From: Uloborus plumipes
Lineage: Eukaryota; Arthropoda; Arachnida; Araneae; Uloboridae
Length of the DNA: 64,000 nt
NCBI GenBank assembly: GCA_038373865.1
Contig: JAXGGA010000489.1
Span: 1-64,000, forward strand
Direction: 5' to 3'
Numbering within the stretch: the first letter of the stretch is position 1; each line of letters starts with the position of its first letter. A model generated the notes under the pieces. That model was not told the origin of the DNA. It saw nothing but the letters and a program-made list of their open reading frames with translations, and ran no database searches. The position numbers and the translations under genes were made by a program. This document shows positions 26,209 through 38,665 of the stretch, piece after piece.

Positions 26209-26920
26209 TACTTCTGGAGAAAAGAATTTAACGAAACTAGTATGGGTGAAAATTAGAGATGGAACGAAGCGGCATTTGGCCGAAGCGCCGAATACCGAAG
26301 CTTCGGCTGGTGCACATATTGAAGTTTTTGGATTAAATGCATAATAAATGCGTAGAGTTTTATACTTTTCTCCATATGTTTTAATATTCTTAATTCTTAG
26401 CGTTACACAATATTTTCAGCTTACTGTAGCATTCTTAAATTGATTTCATTAATTAAAGTTTATTTTTATTTTGGTTGTTTTTATTTTAATGTTCTTAGTA
26501 TTACACAACATTTTGAGCTTACTGAGTCATTCTTAAATTAATTTCGCTAATTAAAAGTTTTCTTGTTTTGTTTTGCTTTGTACTGCTAGTACAAGAAAAG
26601 ACGACATTACTATTTTTGTATTGCAAATTATTACTTGGAACATGACGAGCTCAGTCTGCAGTCTAGTTGATGTTTTATAATAAAACAACTGATATGATCA
26701 TGTATTATACCATAGAACTACCCAATCTACTACTATTTACGTTGTGTTATATATTATAAATATCTTAATATTCTTGATGCAAAATGCTTCAGTTTTTGGT
26801 GAATTCGAAAAAATAGTATCATGTATTATTTTTTACTTGTCTTTCATTTGGTATTTATTTTAAGAGGATTATTTAATAATGTCACAAGTTCAAAGAAACT
26901 ATTCATTCCAAGGTTGAGTT

Positions 26921-27238
26921 TTGGAAATCACAAGCAATGAATCACAAGTAATAGAACTTTCGTTGCCTAAAGAAAAAGAGCTAGAACTGTACATGAACAA
27001 GCCACTCTTAAATAGGAAAAATTGCCCACTGAATTGGTGGATGCAAAATAAGACAATTTTTCCAGGATTATCAGAATTGGCTAAACGCTACTTATCTGCT
27101 CCAGGTAGCAGTGTATACAGTGAAAGAACATTTTCCGAAGCTGGTAATGTGTACGAGAAGAAAAGAAGCAGGATTCTGCCTAAAAATGCTGAGACATTGG
27201 TTTTTTTGCATCATAATTCTAAGTTGTGTGACAAATGA
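26921..27238 (+). pseudogene. hAT transposase C-terminal fragment (dimerisation domain)
   Basis: The 105-residue frame ends at a natural stop. It contains the hAT C-terminal dimerisation signature: NWWMQNKTIFPGLSELAKRY, then SSVYSERTFSEAG, R-S-R-I-L-P, and ETLVFLHHN at the end. In the family this domain is the last ~80 residues of a 500-700-residue transposase that cuts and rejoins DNA as a multimer. Here the RNase H-like catalytic part and the BED zinc finger are missing. A stop lies just before the frame, and FWKSQAMNHK in another frame immediately upstream suggests a frameshift. There is no ATG at the frame start. It is a relic rather than a working gene. Confidence 0.85.
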
Positions 27239-27713
27239 TCAGGTATTATTCTATTAATTCAAGTATAAATGACGAATCTTTTTTAAAGTTAATCAACTAA
27301 TCAGAATTTATTCTTTTTTAATTATAAATACTTAAAATGCGGATCTTGGGTGGATGTGTGCTACTAATGGACTGGACCCCTTCCTCATATTTTGATTTAT
27401 ACAAAAATAAATAAATAAGATGTAGCTTTAAGTTATGTGTTAACAATTACTTGTTTGTTTTACTATATCCTGATTTTGTTGTTTAGAATCTTGATCAATG
27501 AAATAAATAATAAGTTAATATATGTTGATACATTAAGGCATCTCTTTAAAAAAACTGAAATTGTGTACCTATAAATTTCAAAAAATATAAAATTTTAAAA
27601 GAAAGTAATTCAGGATGCATAATAGTTGCACATCTGCCCTTGTACACATAAGAACCATTACCATTGTTCAAAGTTTCAAAGCTAGAAATCATTGAAAAAT
27701 ACTCAATACAGTA

Positions 27714-29399
27714 GGGTGAGTTCTGGTAAGTGCGTACCCTTTTTTTCAAAGTTCATGTTCTCAAGGATGCTGCTCTGTTGAAAAACCTTGTACACTCATA
27801 ATTTTTTTTTAGTTTTCTTTCCAGATCCTTTACTAAGATTTTCAAGCATATAATATGTCAAATAAACCATAAGCGTAGGTTTTGTGACCTGGTTTATGAC
27901 ACCTATTCTAAGGTACGCACTTTCCCTACCTAGCGGGGTAAGTGCGTCCACCTTAAATTATGCGAATATGAACAGGAAAAAACTTCTGCACATATTATAT
28001 ATGTTAGGTAGTTGCCTTGGGATAATTCCTAATGCTAAAGATCAGCACTTGCTTGCATGGATGAAACGCAATCAGTGATATCCCACGTGTCTTAAAAACA
28101 ACCGTGATTTGAAGATTGAGAGTGTTGTGTTTGTGATTCTTCCTCTGTACTTTTAATAAGACCAAGTGAGTAAATGTAAGTTGTTTTTATTTAGTAATAA
28201 TCACTTATAGTCTAAACAGTTTATTTTAGTTTAATACATTAATCAGTCTGTGTTTAAGCCAGGGTTCGCACTTACCCCTTCTTAAATGTAAGATGAGACA
28301 TGTGCGTCCAATAGCGTTGTTGTAAGTGCGTACCCCTGTGATTTTCTTTACTTCTATTTATATAGTAGATCGTTAGGTGACCTGAGTGAGCAATTCGTTT
28401 TTTTCAGAATAAATACGGTTTTAAAATAATTTTCTTATTAGAATTAGCAGCAGTAAGAAAAACACAAAATAAAGAGCAAAAAAAAAAAAAAAAAGAAAAT
28501 TGATCCTGATATGATACTTGTACTTTTTTTTTCTTGTACATTGAAATAGTTTTTCACAAGGTGTTCTTAATTTTCTTAAATATAATTTTATTATTACTCC
28601 ACCTTCGTTTTTTGAATCAGTTGGTTCCTCATTTAGTGTTTCACTAAATTTCATTGCTTCATTTGTCATTCTGGTTTAAATTAAGTATAGCTTATGATCG
28701 CTATTTTCAACAAAAAATTTACTAACTGATATCTAAAAGCCAATATATTTCAGAGGTAATGAATCAAATTGAAATCTTATGCCGCAATCAATGTAAGTAT
28801 AAATACTTGATGGAAATGACGTAGGATTTATAATCGGCTTATAAAAGAGTTATAAGCAAAATTAAAGGTGAATTACGAGAGTCGGATTTTCCACGTAACG
28901 GTACACACTTGCCTCATCATAATGGTACGCACTTGCTCCGCATAATAGTACGCATATGCCTCATGATAGTGGTACGCACTTACCCCCATCATAATGGTAC
29001 GCACTTACCCCCACCTTACTTTAAAGAAAGGGAAAGTGCATACCGTCCTATAAACAAATTTTATTCAGAGTATTTGATCAAAATACCCCATGTATGTTAT
29101 TAGTAGCTATTACTCAAAAGAAACAACTTGCATTTCTTGACTTCAACTGCTTGGTATGACTACAAGAGAAAGTGAAACAAAACCTTTTCAATCTTTACTT
29201 TGGAGTTTTTTTGAAGACATTTAAGTTGTCTCTCATTGTGTTTCGTCTATTGAATCCAGGCCTGAATTCTACCAATTGAAATTATCATTAGACAGTTATC
29301 TAACATACTCGATGTGTTACAGAAGCCATTTCAACCCAGTGTTCATATAATTCCCAGTGGACGCACTTACCCCGTGGACGCACTTACCAAAACTCACCC
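27714..29399. mobile_element. TA-flanked element with clustered GTACGCACTT motifs
   Basis: Flanked by TA (27712-27713 and 29400-29401). Left tip GGGTGAGTTCTGGTAAG; right tip read inward GGGTGAGTTTTGGTAAG. The word AAGTGCGTACC or its complement GGTACGCACTT follows each tip and recurs many times inside. The densest group is at 28900-29012, where GGTACGCACTTGCC/ACCCC-type units repeat about every 22-30 bp. No intact transposase. The superfamily is probably Tc1/mariner by target site. It is nested in the hAT element. Confidence 0.75.
28900..29012 (+). repeat. short tandem array of GGTACGCACTT units
   Basis: Five imperfect units containing GGTACGCACTTGCC, AGTACGCATATGCC or GGTACGCACTTACC, separated by CATCATAAT-like spacers. 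The same word is subterminal at both ends of the host element, as expected of transposase-binding sites, but that role is inferred. Confidence 0.7.
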
Positions 29400-29502
29400 T
29401 ATATTTATATAGCTTTTATTTTAAAACTAAAGTTTTTTTTTTGAACAAATATAACGAAATGCAATATTTAAACTAACATATTGTTAATAAATATTTTATT
29501 AA

Positions 29503-30235
29503 GAGCAAGAATCTGAGAAACTGTCACGCCCAGCACTATGAGGTGATTCATGACCTCTCAGATTTTTTCCAAAAAATTACCAAATGCTTATTATCTTATT
29601 GAAAGACTAAATCCAGAATGTTTTACTCTAAAGTTGAGTTGTTTAGTTTTTATGGATCCCTAAACTTGAAGGTGCGGCATCAAAAATTAAGCGGATTTTC
29701 CAGACATGGAAGTTGCTGTGAGCCAAAACTCTTATCAGGAACTGTTTAACTCCAATTTTCTTTTTGTATATGGAATATAGAATGTTGAAACTTTACAAAA
29801 TGAATGTTAAATTTGTGGTAAGTTGTTGCCGTTAGGTCATTGACGGCCCTCAAAACAAGGTTTTTTTGACGTTTTTTTTAGCGTTTTTGATGTCCAAAAA
29901 CAGCTTGTACATTTCAGTCGGCACGGCAAAAGTAGTGTCGTTTGAAAGACCAGTGTAAGCACTTAAAAATAATGTATAAATAACAGAGGAAAGTTCAACG
30001 TGCTTTTAGTTGTGTAAGGCCGAAATATGAAAAATGTCATATTTTCCCGATATTCAAACGGTCATAACTTCCTCTGCCAACAACTTATTGAAATATTTTT
30101 TTTTGCCAATGTTTTACTCTATTCTTTGTCTTAACAGAACAGTTGAGTCCTTTGAGGCGAAATGAGAAATTTTTTTTTATAAAAAATGTATTTTTTCCTG
30201 TGCATTTTTTAGAGATCTCTCTCAGATTCTTGCTC
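29503..30235. mobile_element. TTAA-flanked inverted-repeat element nested in hAT
   Basis: Exact TTAA on both sides (29499-29502, 30236-30239) and 16-bp inverted tips GAGCAAGAATCTGAGA. The 733-bp unit has no coding capacity. By target site it is piggyBac-like. The flanking hAT sequence resumes on each side. Confidence 0.75.
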
Positions 30236-30644
30236 TTAACTATTGAATGCATTCTGGCTTCAAATGTTCATTACGCACATGTTTTTAATTGAATATAAAT
30301 TTCTATTATGCTTTATCATGAGGAACAATTTTGAGTTAAAAATACTATCTTATATCAAAATAATTATAACAGAAAATTTGCTGCATAAATTTCAGGCCGA
30401 AGCAGCCGAAGCGGCCGAATCACAACTCATGCTTCGGCCAGACCGAAGCTTCTGCAAAATGGCCGAAGCTTCGGCTCGGCCGAAGCTTCGTTCCATCTCT
30501 AGTGAAAATGATACCGCGTGAATATTTTCAGGCAATATTTGTTCTTGCAAATTATGTTACGTGTCACATTGTTAAATGTGCAATGTAAAATTAAAAGGAA
30601 AAGGGAATATAAAAAGGAATCGTTTTATTAATGTAAGTGTTTCT

Positions 30645-30836
30645 GGGACCTGGGTGGCCTAGAGGTAGAGCCTTCTCCTCATAATCAAGAGGTCACTGGT
30701 TCGAACCCGCCTTACCCATGGATGTTATTTCCACCTCTCTGTGCCGTAAATCTGTCCTGTGCCTGTCAGGAAACAAGGCGCATAGTACGCAGTCCTCATG
30801 TATGTCGAAGCTGATGGCTTCTGTATAAAAAAAAAT
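30645..30836 (+). mobile_element. tRNA-derived SINE with target duplication
   Basis: A 192-bp unit between direct repeats GTGTTTCT (30637-30644 and 30837-30844). The head has a pol III A box (GGCCTAGAGGTAGAGC, 30656-30671) and B box (GGTTCGAACCC near 30699). The body motif CATGGATGTTATTTCC follows, and the unit ends in a run of A just before the right TSD. The layout (tRNA head, body, A tail, TSD) is that of an LINE-mobilised SINE. It is the cleanest of the SINE copies in the window. Confidence 0.85.
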
Positions 30837-30844
30837 GTGTTTCT

Positions 30845-31868
30845 TTTAACGCTAATATTTTTAACACCAGATTTTCTCAATATGTTTTAGAAAATTCCTT
30901 AAAAAATCATTTAGTAGTGTCGAACATTTATTTCGCTAACTTTTGGCATCAGACAACAAGCACGATCTCCAATTCGAAGTTGATATGATTATTTTATAAG
31001 TGACGCTTCTACTGTCAAAAATTAACATACTTCCATCTCTAGTGCTTAAATTCAACATTTTAAAACACATTAGACGGAAGCATTAATTCACCCTTACTCA
31101 GGTTCTCAACTATGAAAACATAAAAATGCCGCAAACATTTTGCATTGTGAAGCATGATATTTATATTTATTTAGATTTTGAATATGCATAAAGGCGTGGA
31201 ACACGATATGCTCGTATCTGTCTTTATGCATAATTACCTAGCACTTTCAGAGTCATTAAAAGTTAGAAGTCATTTAAAATTCATTCGAACTCTCGTTTCA
31301 CTTGTCGTAAATCTCTATTTATTTGATATTTTACACTATTCTAGCATTTAAAGCATTTTAATGGCTTTTGTGCAGTGATGCGTGCATGAAGATTAATGAG
31401 CTTTTTTGAAATTCGGAACACTTTCCTAATCAGACATGCAAGAGGAACAATTACGATAGAGTTGACACTTAAACAACAAATTGTAATGCGTCTTAGATTT
31501 CAACTTCTTGAAGGTAGTGTTTTTAGATTGAGGATTGGATGCTTATAGTTAACCAATACCAGTTCCTTAGTAGTATTAATTATTTATGCAGTAATTTATT
31601 TCCAGACTGTACAAATGTATTTTCTGATTTTTTTCTATATTAAAATATTTTGTATGTAAAGGATGATTGTTTTGAAGGCTTCGTTAGTAATGTTACACGT
31701 AACTTTCAATAGTAAGTTCTGGGCAAAAATGTACGTGAAGCACGTTTGGCAACTAGTACGGTTTAGCAACATAATAGCCAACGTACGTAATTATGGTTTG
31801 GCAACTAGTACAGACAGACTAGTGCAGACAGACTAGTGCAGACAGTACTAGTACAGGCAGTATTACGC
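30845..31868. other. A+T-rich non-coding stretch with a small tandem repeat
   Basis: No gene recognised. At about 31740-31860 the words TTTGGCAACTAGTAC (twice) and GACTAGTGCAGACA (tandem) form a short repeat cluster just outside the next element. Confidence 0.5.
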
Positions 31869-31872
31869 TTAT

Positions 31873-32786
31873 GGACGATTCTCTGTAAACTGGTAATTGG
31901 CTGTCCGGACTGAGTATTTTAAAAATAATAAAATGCAATAAAGTAATTATCGCTCTTAATACAAGTAAAAAATTAATACTTTGTGGCCCAATTGTATTTG
32001 GAGTGATAACAAATTATATATATATATTTTTTTTTTTTTGTAGAAATTATCTAAGAGCCAAAAACACAGTCCCCTGGCTGTCCCAATCCCGTAGTCTAAC
32101 TGTTAAAGATAGTATTTTAAAAAATCTATTAACACTACATAAATTTGGTAATTAATATCTAAAACTAGAATAATGAAGCTATATTTTTCTTATGAAATAA
32201 GGTAGAATTACGTATTTCCAAAACTTAAAATTGTCAACAAATTCAAAGCTGTATTACGAAAAAGGTATAACTTTTGCAAATTCTTTTTGGCATGAAGTTT
32301 AAAGTAATCAGAGTGAATTTTCCGAAATCGCCGAGAACGGTGTTGAAATGCTACTTGGCTTAGTTTGAGAGCCACATTTAAGATGAAAGTATGCATCAGG
32401 GTCGTTGCGAAAACAGTCCTCTGGGACGTGATTTTATTAATGTCAATCAATTAAATTATAAAACGTATTAGTTATTATGTCCGCTATTTGTGCCTAAATT
32501 TATAGGTAGTCTCGTAACTAATTATGTTCCAGTAGTTTTGCAGATATTACGCAACAAAGAGCAAAAGCACAGTCACCTGGCACAGTACCCTGCCTAGTTA
32601 TACTAGGCGGGGAACTTATCCCCTATCATGATTTATCAGAAAAACACAAACTTCAGTTGGCCCTCTTTCCAACTAAAGTAACAGATTCATTTTCTGCGCA
32701 ATAGTATTATAATTACACGAACATTCAAAAAACCGTGCCCGGATAGATTTCGTGTGAAAAATGACGAGTTTACAGAGAATCGCCCT
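31873..32786. mobile_element. possible inverted-repeat element (about 0.9 kb)
   Basis: CGATTCTCTGTAAACT at 31876-31891 recurs exactly inverted at 32767-32782, and each copy lies within a few bases of TTAT on its outer side. The shared 16 bp and spacing suggest terminal inverted repeats, but I cannot define a convincing target duplication. The interior is A+T-rich and includes a TATATA/poly-T tract near 32016-32040. Confidence 0.45.
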
Positions 32787-33254
32787 TATAACCGGTTGCG
32801 GATTTAAAAAAAAAAAAAAAAAAGGACAAATTCTACAAAATTTACATTTTTGCAGTGTAGTCTGTGGGAAGAATAAAATCGTAATATTGTTAAAGGAAGA
32901 AGGTTTATGAAGGGCCAGGGGGAAAAAAGATGAAAGTGACCAAAAAGCGATTTTGAGAAAAACTAAGAACAAAGTTTGATTTCTCGTAGGTTCTTATGTA
33001 GATTTTCGACTTTTCATGCACATTTCAATGGCTTCTCATCTTTTTTAGCCTACTTTCCCGTTAAAAATAAAAGAGACGAAAAAAGCATTAAAATTGGCTT
33101 AATGCATCTAAAAAATGTCGCCAAGTCCAAAAAATATCGCCAAGTTCAAAAAATATCGCCAAGTAAAAAAAAGTCAAAAAGAAACAAAAAAATGAAATAA
33201 ATATCGAAAAATTAAAAATTTGAAAGTAGGGTATTGAGATGGGGAATTTGTGCG

Positions 33255-33308
33255 TCGGTCGGTCTGTCGGTCGGTCTGTCGGTCGGTCGGTCTGTCGGTC
33301 TGTCTGTC
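33255..33308. repeat. GGTC/TGTC microsatellite
   Basis: Tandem TCGG/TCTG four-base units immediately before the first 146-bp unit. The complement appears in the sister copy at 13438-13470. Confidence 0.85.
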
Positions 33309-33309
33309 C

Positions 33310-34190
33310 CCCCCTAATAACTTTTGAATGAACATTCCGATTTGGACAAACTTTTTTTTGTTGGAAAGATCTCGGCGAGTACAGCTCATTCCCATATTTG
33401 ATTTTTCGATTTGAACAATTTTTGGTTCAACTTTGAGCCGTTCAAACAACCGGTCCCGCGATACTAACTTTTGAATGAACAGTCCGATTTGAACAAACTT
33501 TTTTTTGTTCGAAAGGTCTTTTCAAGGATACTTCATTCCCGTATCTACATTTTCGATTTGAACAATTTTTCGTTCAACATTGAACCGTTCAAGCAACCTT
33601 TCCCCACCTAATAACTTTTAAGTGAACCGTCCGAATTGAATAACGTTTTTTTTTGTTCGAAAGATCTTATCAAGAATACTTTATTCCCGTTTTTAAATTT
33701 CCGATTTGAACAATTTTTCGTTCAACATTGAACCGTTCAAACAAGCTCTCACCCCTAATAACTTTTGAGTGAACCGTCCGATTTAAACAAACTTTTTTTT
33801 GTTCGAAAGATCTCGGCAAGGATACTTCATCCCCGTTTTTAAATTTCCGATTTGAACAATTTTTCGTTCAACATTGAACCGTTCAAACAAGCTCTCACAC
33901 CTAATAACTTTTAAATGAACAGTCCGATTTAAACAAACTTTTTTTTGTTCAAAAGATCTCAGCAAGGATGCTTCATTATCGTATTTAAATTTTCAGTTTG
34001 AACATTTTTTTTGTTCAACATTGAACTGTTCAAACAACCTTTCCCCACCTAATAACTTTTAAGTGAACCGTCCGAATTGAATAAACTTTTTTTTGTTCGA
34101 AAGATCTCGGAGAGGCTCATTCCTATATTTCACTTTTCAATTTGAACCATTTTTCGTTCAATGATGAACCGTTCAGAAAACATTTTAACA
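33310..34190 (+). repeat. minisatellite, six units of about 146 bp
   Basis: Each unit starts near CTAATAACTTTTGAATGAAC (33312, 33459, 33605, about 33750, 33900 and 34047). It then has CCGATTTGAACAAAC, a T run, GTTCGAAAGATCT, CATTCCCGTATT, and ends with TTTCGTTCAACATTGAACCG. GTTCAA/TTGAAC words occur in both orientations within each unit, so single strands could fold into small hairpins. Confidence 0.85.
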
Positions 34191-35241
34191 TGAGCGCCTA
34201 CGGAGAAATTTAAATTGAATGTTGATTCTGAACTTCAAGGCGGATTTCCTTCAAACTAACTTTGTAAGAAAATGGTTTTGATAAATAATGTATTGTAAAG
34301 TACTTTTTTGAATAATCTTCTGTGAGGACTCTGATTCCGACTCCGACTCCGCAACATGGCGGAAATGCAGTTTCAGAAAAAATGACTGACTGGGCAGACG
34401 ATTTTTTGTATATTTATTTATTTGTTTTGTTTAATTTATTATTATTTTTTTTACCAGACGATTTTTTTTGTTAACAAAAATTTTTCATTCACGAGAGCAT
34501 TTTATTCCTTATTTATATTTAACAACTGGCAACGGATTAAAAATGAAATTCAAGACATTTTATTAACGAACGAGTTTTTTTTTCTTTCTTTGATAACATG
34601 TGTTTTGAAGTTCTTTGTACTTTTATTTTATTTATTTTTTTTTTCTTTTGAAAACGATTGTGGAATTTTTCTACGGAAGAACTATAGCAGTTACATTCTT
34701 TTAAAGGTGCGACAAAACTTTATTGACTCGTTTATTTACTTTTTACGTGTCTATTTTATCTGATGAGAGGGGTATATTTTGCTTTCAGAAATCAGCTTTA
34801 AGTGCAAAAAGATATGTTTGACATAATTTTTAGTTTTAGATAATCAAGAGAATATTGATCAGATGCTACAATGCCTATGTCGATGTACGGGAAAGTAGGC
34901 TCGTTTAGTTCTTGACAGAACTTCTTGTTCCCCCTTGTTGTTCTACCAGATGATACTAGTCCTTCATAGCCCCTAGATAGCGCTAATATCTCAAAATTGA
35001 CGAAAAAGTGACTTTCATCTTTTTTCCCCCTGGCCCTTCATATCATTCTCTTAATTTGCGTACATGGTAACTTTCAAACAGGAACTCAAATTGGAATTGC
35101 ATGTATCACACGAAATTTTATCTCTTAATACGTCCAAAGTAAAGGGTCTAAAGCTGAAACATTGAAATTTTGTTTTTATTTCTTGATTGGTTCTACCCAA
35201 TTTTACTTCAATGTCTCGCTCAAAGACATTGTTTTAAGTTA

Positions 35242-35646
35242 CACTGCAAAAAATAAACTTGTTTTTACAGTGTAATACTGCCAGCAGAGGTTATAGTTTA
35301 AAACTGTAAAATGGGCAGTAATAAACTAAAATTAGCAATTTAACAGTTTGTTACTGAAAAGTAGCATTTTTTTCAGTTTATTACCAATTTTTTACAGTTA
35401 ATCGAAACAAAGTTAGTTGTATTATACCCTAAATCAACAGTACAATATAGGCAGCTGATGTTCCAGTATACAACTGTAAAATGCACAGCAATAAACTGTA
35501 ACATTAGTTACAGTTTTACTGTAGTACAGTTTGTTACTGTAAAGCAGTAATTTTAGTTTATTACTGTAAAATTAGCAATTTTTATAGTTAGTTACTCTAA
35601 AATTAGCTGTATTATACTGTAAAAATAACATTTTTTTAGCTCAGTG
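35242..35646. mobile_element. small MITE rich in TTACAGTAA-type words
   Basis: TA-flanked (35240-35241, 35647-35648) with tips CACTGCAAAAAATAA and, inverted, CACTGAGCTAAAAAAATG. The 405-bp interior repeats TTACAGTTTATTACTG, ACTGTAAAAT and AATTAGCAATTTT in both orientations, giving many overlapping small palindromes. No coding capacity. The terminal match is short, so the call rests on the TA flanks and the sharp repeat boundary. Confidence 0.55.
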
Positions 35647-35648
35647 TA

Positions 35649-38237
35649 TGATTAGGTTAGGTTTATGTATTGTTTTAGAAATGTACAAATGCAACTTCTG
35701 AATACTTTTTGTTTAGCCTAAATCCGTTTTATTTGCGTAAACACTTGCTATTTATATTTTTACTAATAATATTTCTAGTCAACTTAATTGCATTTTAAAT
35801 AAAGCATTAATACAGATGATTTAATAAGCACGTAGCAAATAACCTGATATGGAACTAACACATGTCCAAAATACTTTTAATGAATAACCTAGTAGTCTTT
35901 TCTGAAAAGTGGTCATATTTATTTCATAAAAGTCCCCAGAGCCTCAGATGCTCGTTTCAGAGTTTTAATACTATTAGAATGAAATGAAAAATGACATGTA
36001 TTTGTTTCATGCACGCCTTCACTTGACTGCTGTTGGCAGCTCTTGAGAAGAAATTTAATAACAGCTTATACGGGATGAAATATTGGTGGAAATATAAAGA
36101 AGGGAGAAAAATTGCTTTTTACGGAGCCAAAACAGTAATCGATGCTTTAGAAGACGATGATAAAAGTCAAGTTTTTCGATTCATTGGGAGTTGCTGTAAA
36201 ATTGCATTTCACTCTTTGATGTTTTTCATCAGTTCCGGGAATTCGCTTTTAATTTAAAGCCGTTTTTGCACGGTTTTTGTTATTGAATGTCTAACAACTA
36301 TTTCATTATTTCTCGCATATTTCTTTCTATTGCAAGATGCTACGCAATTTGTGTCATACAACAAATGCTTTGAAATAAAATGCAATTGCTGAATGCATTC
36401 TTGTAAAAGTCATTCCGTTAATAATGCCATTGTGAGATTGAATTAAATCGTGATTTAGTTTTAAGAATGTACATTTTAATGACTTGGTCTTGCATAAGGA
36501 ATACATCACAAGATAAGACATAAAAATAAAACATGAATTACAAACTATTTGTATTATTTTTAAAATTTGGAAGCTTAAATATGTTTGCTAAAAGTGCTAT
36601 GTTATTTTAAGTAAACCAACTTTGTTTATAAAGCTAAGTACTTGTTGGAAAGTGCTTTAACAGCGAAAAAAGTTTCGGGACTTTAAGATTGCGTTAACCA
36701 GCTGCTGTTAGTATATTTTTCTGAAAATTAAGAATCTTCTTCGGGATGTTTTTTTTTTTTTTTTGGCTGAAGATATTCTATACTAGGTTTGGGATACACC
36801 TCGAACCCGTGTCTATTTTCTCTAAATTCGATTTTTCGAAAAAAACTTCAATAAAAGTTTTAAGGTAAGTGCGAAGAAATTCCAACTGTTTTGATTTCTA
36901 CGGCAAATAAACACGTACAAAACAATTATGTTTTTTTAACGGTGTAGCTCTAATTGTAATAGGTATGAAGTGAACAGTGAATTTTAACGGAATTGATACA
37001 ATGTTCCACATTTCTCGCTGAGATACTATCTTTAGGCATAAAACCTTTCTAAGCGATAACGCCAAATGTTTACTGTTCTTTGCTAGAATACAATTTTTTT
37101 ATTTTGTTGGTGATATTTTCATTTCTGTTTTATGCCGTTTACAGTGTATTTTCATAAGATTATGTAATATAAGGGTCATTTTCACCATATGCTCACATTT
37201 CAGAATTTTTAAGTATTTTTTTTAACTTGTAATTTTTTTTTAGAATTTCTAACAGATGTTTTGTCACACATTTTAGGTGTGTGAAAAAGTAATTGGTTGT
37301 ACACTTTAATGCAAAATTAAGTATTCAAATGCTGTTGTAAAACTTTAAATTGCAAGGAAAATTGTCGTCCGTTACCATACAAAATCAATATGAAATCTCA
37401 CTTTTAAATTATATCATAACTCCTAGAACCAACTTCACTTGAAATTATTTGCGTCCCTGAAGCTTAAAACGATGTTTGTGATCATTAAAATATTGATCAA
37501 AAACTGTAAGGTAACAAACAGACTTGACATTTGGTAACGGATTTGACCAGTAAAGGACTTGACATTTCAACCAAGAATGTCAAATTATGGCTAGGTTGTC
37601 GAATTTAAAAATTGAGCAACAATATGCATTTTCTTAGAGTTGTATAATGAACAATATTTCGGGGTAAAAGTTCGGGGTAAAGTAAAAATTAATACTAAAA
37701 TCTTTGGTAACAGACTGGACAAAGAATAACAGTACGCACGTGGAAGAAATCTTGTGCGAAACGCCAAGCAATATTTCTCGACTCAGGAAAACAAAATGAT
37801 ACGAAATAGTTACGTCACTAGTTTGGTAATTCAACTGAATACGTGTTACCATCTTTTGACTGCAATAAACCTTTTTTAGCTAAAATAATCTTAGGGTAAC
37901 GGACTTGACAAGAACTGCCGGACAAAATATATATTCATACATTTCGTGATGAAAAAAAAATACTATTGTTAATATTTATTATGAATATCATGTACTAATA
38001 GTTAATATAAAAATTATTTGTTGTATATGCTTTTTTACACAATTAAGTATGTAAAAAAATAGTTGAATTTGCGAAAGTTGGAAATGGACAAGCGTTTATG
38101 CTTGGATTCTCATTTTTAAAGACTTATATAAAAATAAATAAATAAATTTCAATAATTTTTTGAGCGATAGAATTTCTTTGGAGGTATTGCTTGAAATAAT
38201 TGTTAGCATTGAATTTAAAATAATTAATAAAATAAAA
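35649..38237. other. A+T-rich non-coding stretch
   Basis: No gene recognised. A 74-residue frame at 36033-36257 begins just after a CTGTTGGCAG acceptor-like word and is lysine-rich, but matches no family I know; it is not annotated as a gene. Confidence 0.45.
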
Positions 38238-38665
38238 TGAAGCATAACATTCCCAAGCAGCACAAAGGCGTTCAAAACACGTTCTGCAACACATACAGAG
38301 CGCACCAGCCGGCACGTTCAAAACACGTTCTCGCAGCACGTGTTGTCAACGTCTATGTGTCTCATCGATCGATGGTAATATGACACGTCGAAATCTGGTG
38401 TTGACCACCTTTTTTTGTCCCAGTTTTGAACGTGGAATGATAGGTTATATTTAAGTTCTGGAAATACGTTTGTTTTTAGTGCTCCCCAGCTTAAAAAGTA
38501 TACTACGTATAACCCCACTATCCGGGGCCGTGATGTGTTTTAACAGTGACGTCATTTTTGATCCGGCATTTTTGATCCATGGTCGTCGCCATCTTGGTTT
38601 TAATTATTTAATTAATTTATTTAATTTAATTATTGATTGTTTAATTACTTTGATTTAATATATTC

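Larger units (their letters stand above)
26254..30501 (+). mobile_element. hAT DNA transposon, deleted and invaded
   Basis: There is an exact 8-bp target duplication GTGAAAAT at 26246-26253 and 30502-30509, and inverted tips TAGAGATGGAACGAAGC on both ends. Both features are diagnostic of the hAT superfamily. Near each end the words GCCGAAGC and CCGAAGCTTCGG recur as subterminal repeats (26280-26315, 30393-30490). Only the C-terminal part of a transposase remains, at 26921-27238. Two other elements (27714-29399 and 29503-30235) are inserted in it. After subtracting these, roughly 1.8 kb of hAT sequence remains, so this is an internally deleted, non-autonomous copy. Confidence 0.88.
32908..35040 (+). 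mobile_element. TA-flanked MITE-like element carrying a 146-bp minisatellite
   Basis: The ends TGAAGGGCCAGGGGGAAA (32908) and its exact inverse near 35040 continue as inverted repeats for about 30 bp (to GATGAAAGT). Both are flanked by TA (32906-32907 and 35041-35042). Inside, in order: CGCCAAGT/AAAAATATCGCC repeats (33117-33165), a GGTC/TGTC microsatellite (33255-33308), six tandem units of about 146 bp (33310-34190), a GACTCCGACTCCG word, and A+T-rich sequence. No protein is encoded. A partial inverted sister lies at 12258-13628. Confidence 0.75.

Noticed and set aside
28900..29012. CRISPR-like spaced repeats
   Set aside because: Units and spacers are both similar to each other and belong to a transposon.
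36033..36257. 74-residue lysine-rich frame as a host exon
   Set aside because: Acceptor-like word upstream but no recognisable family, no donor site I can defend and no neighbouring exons.
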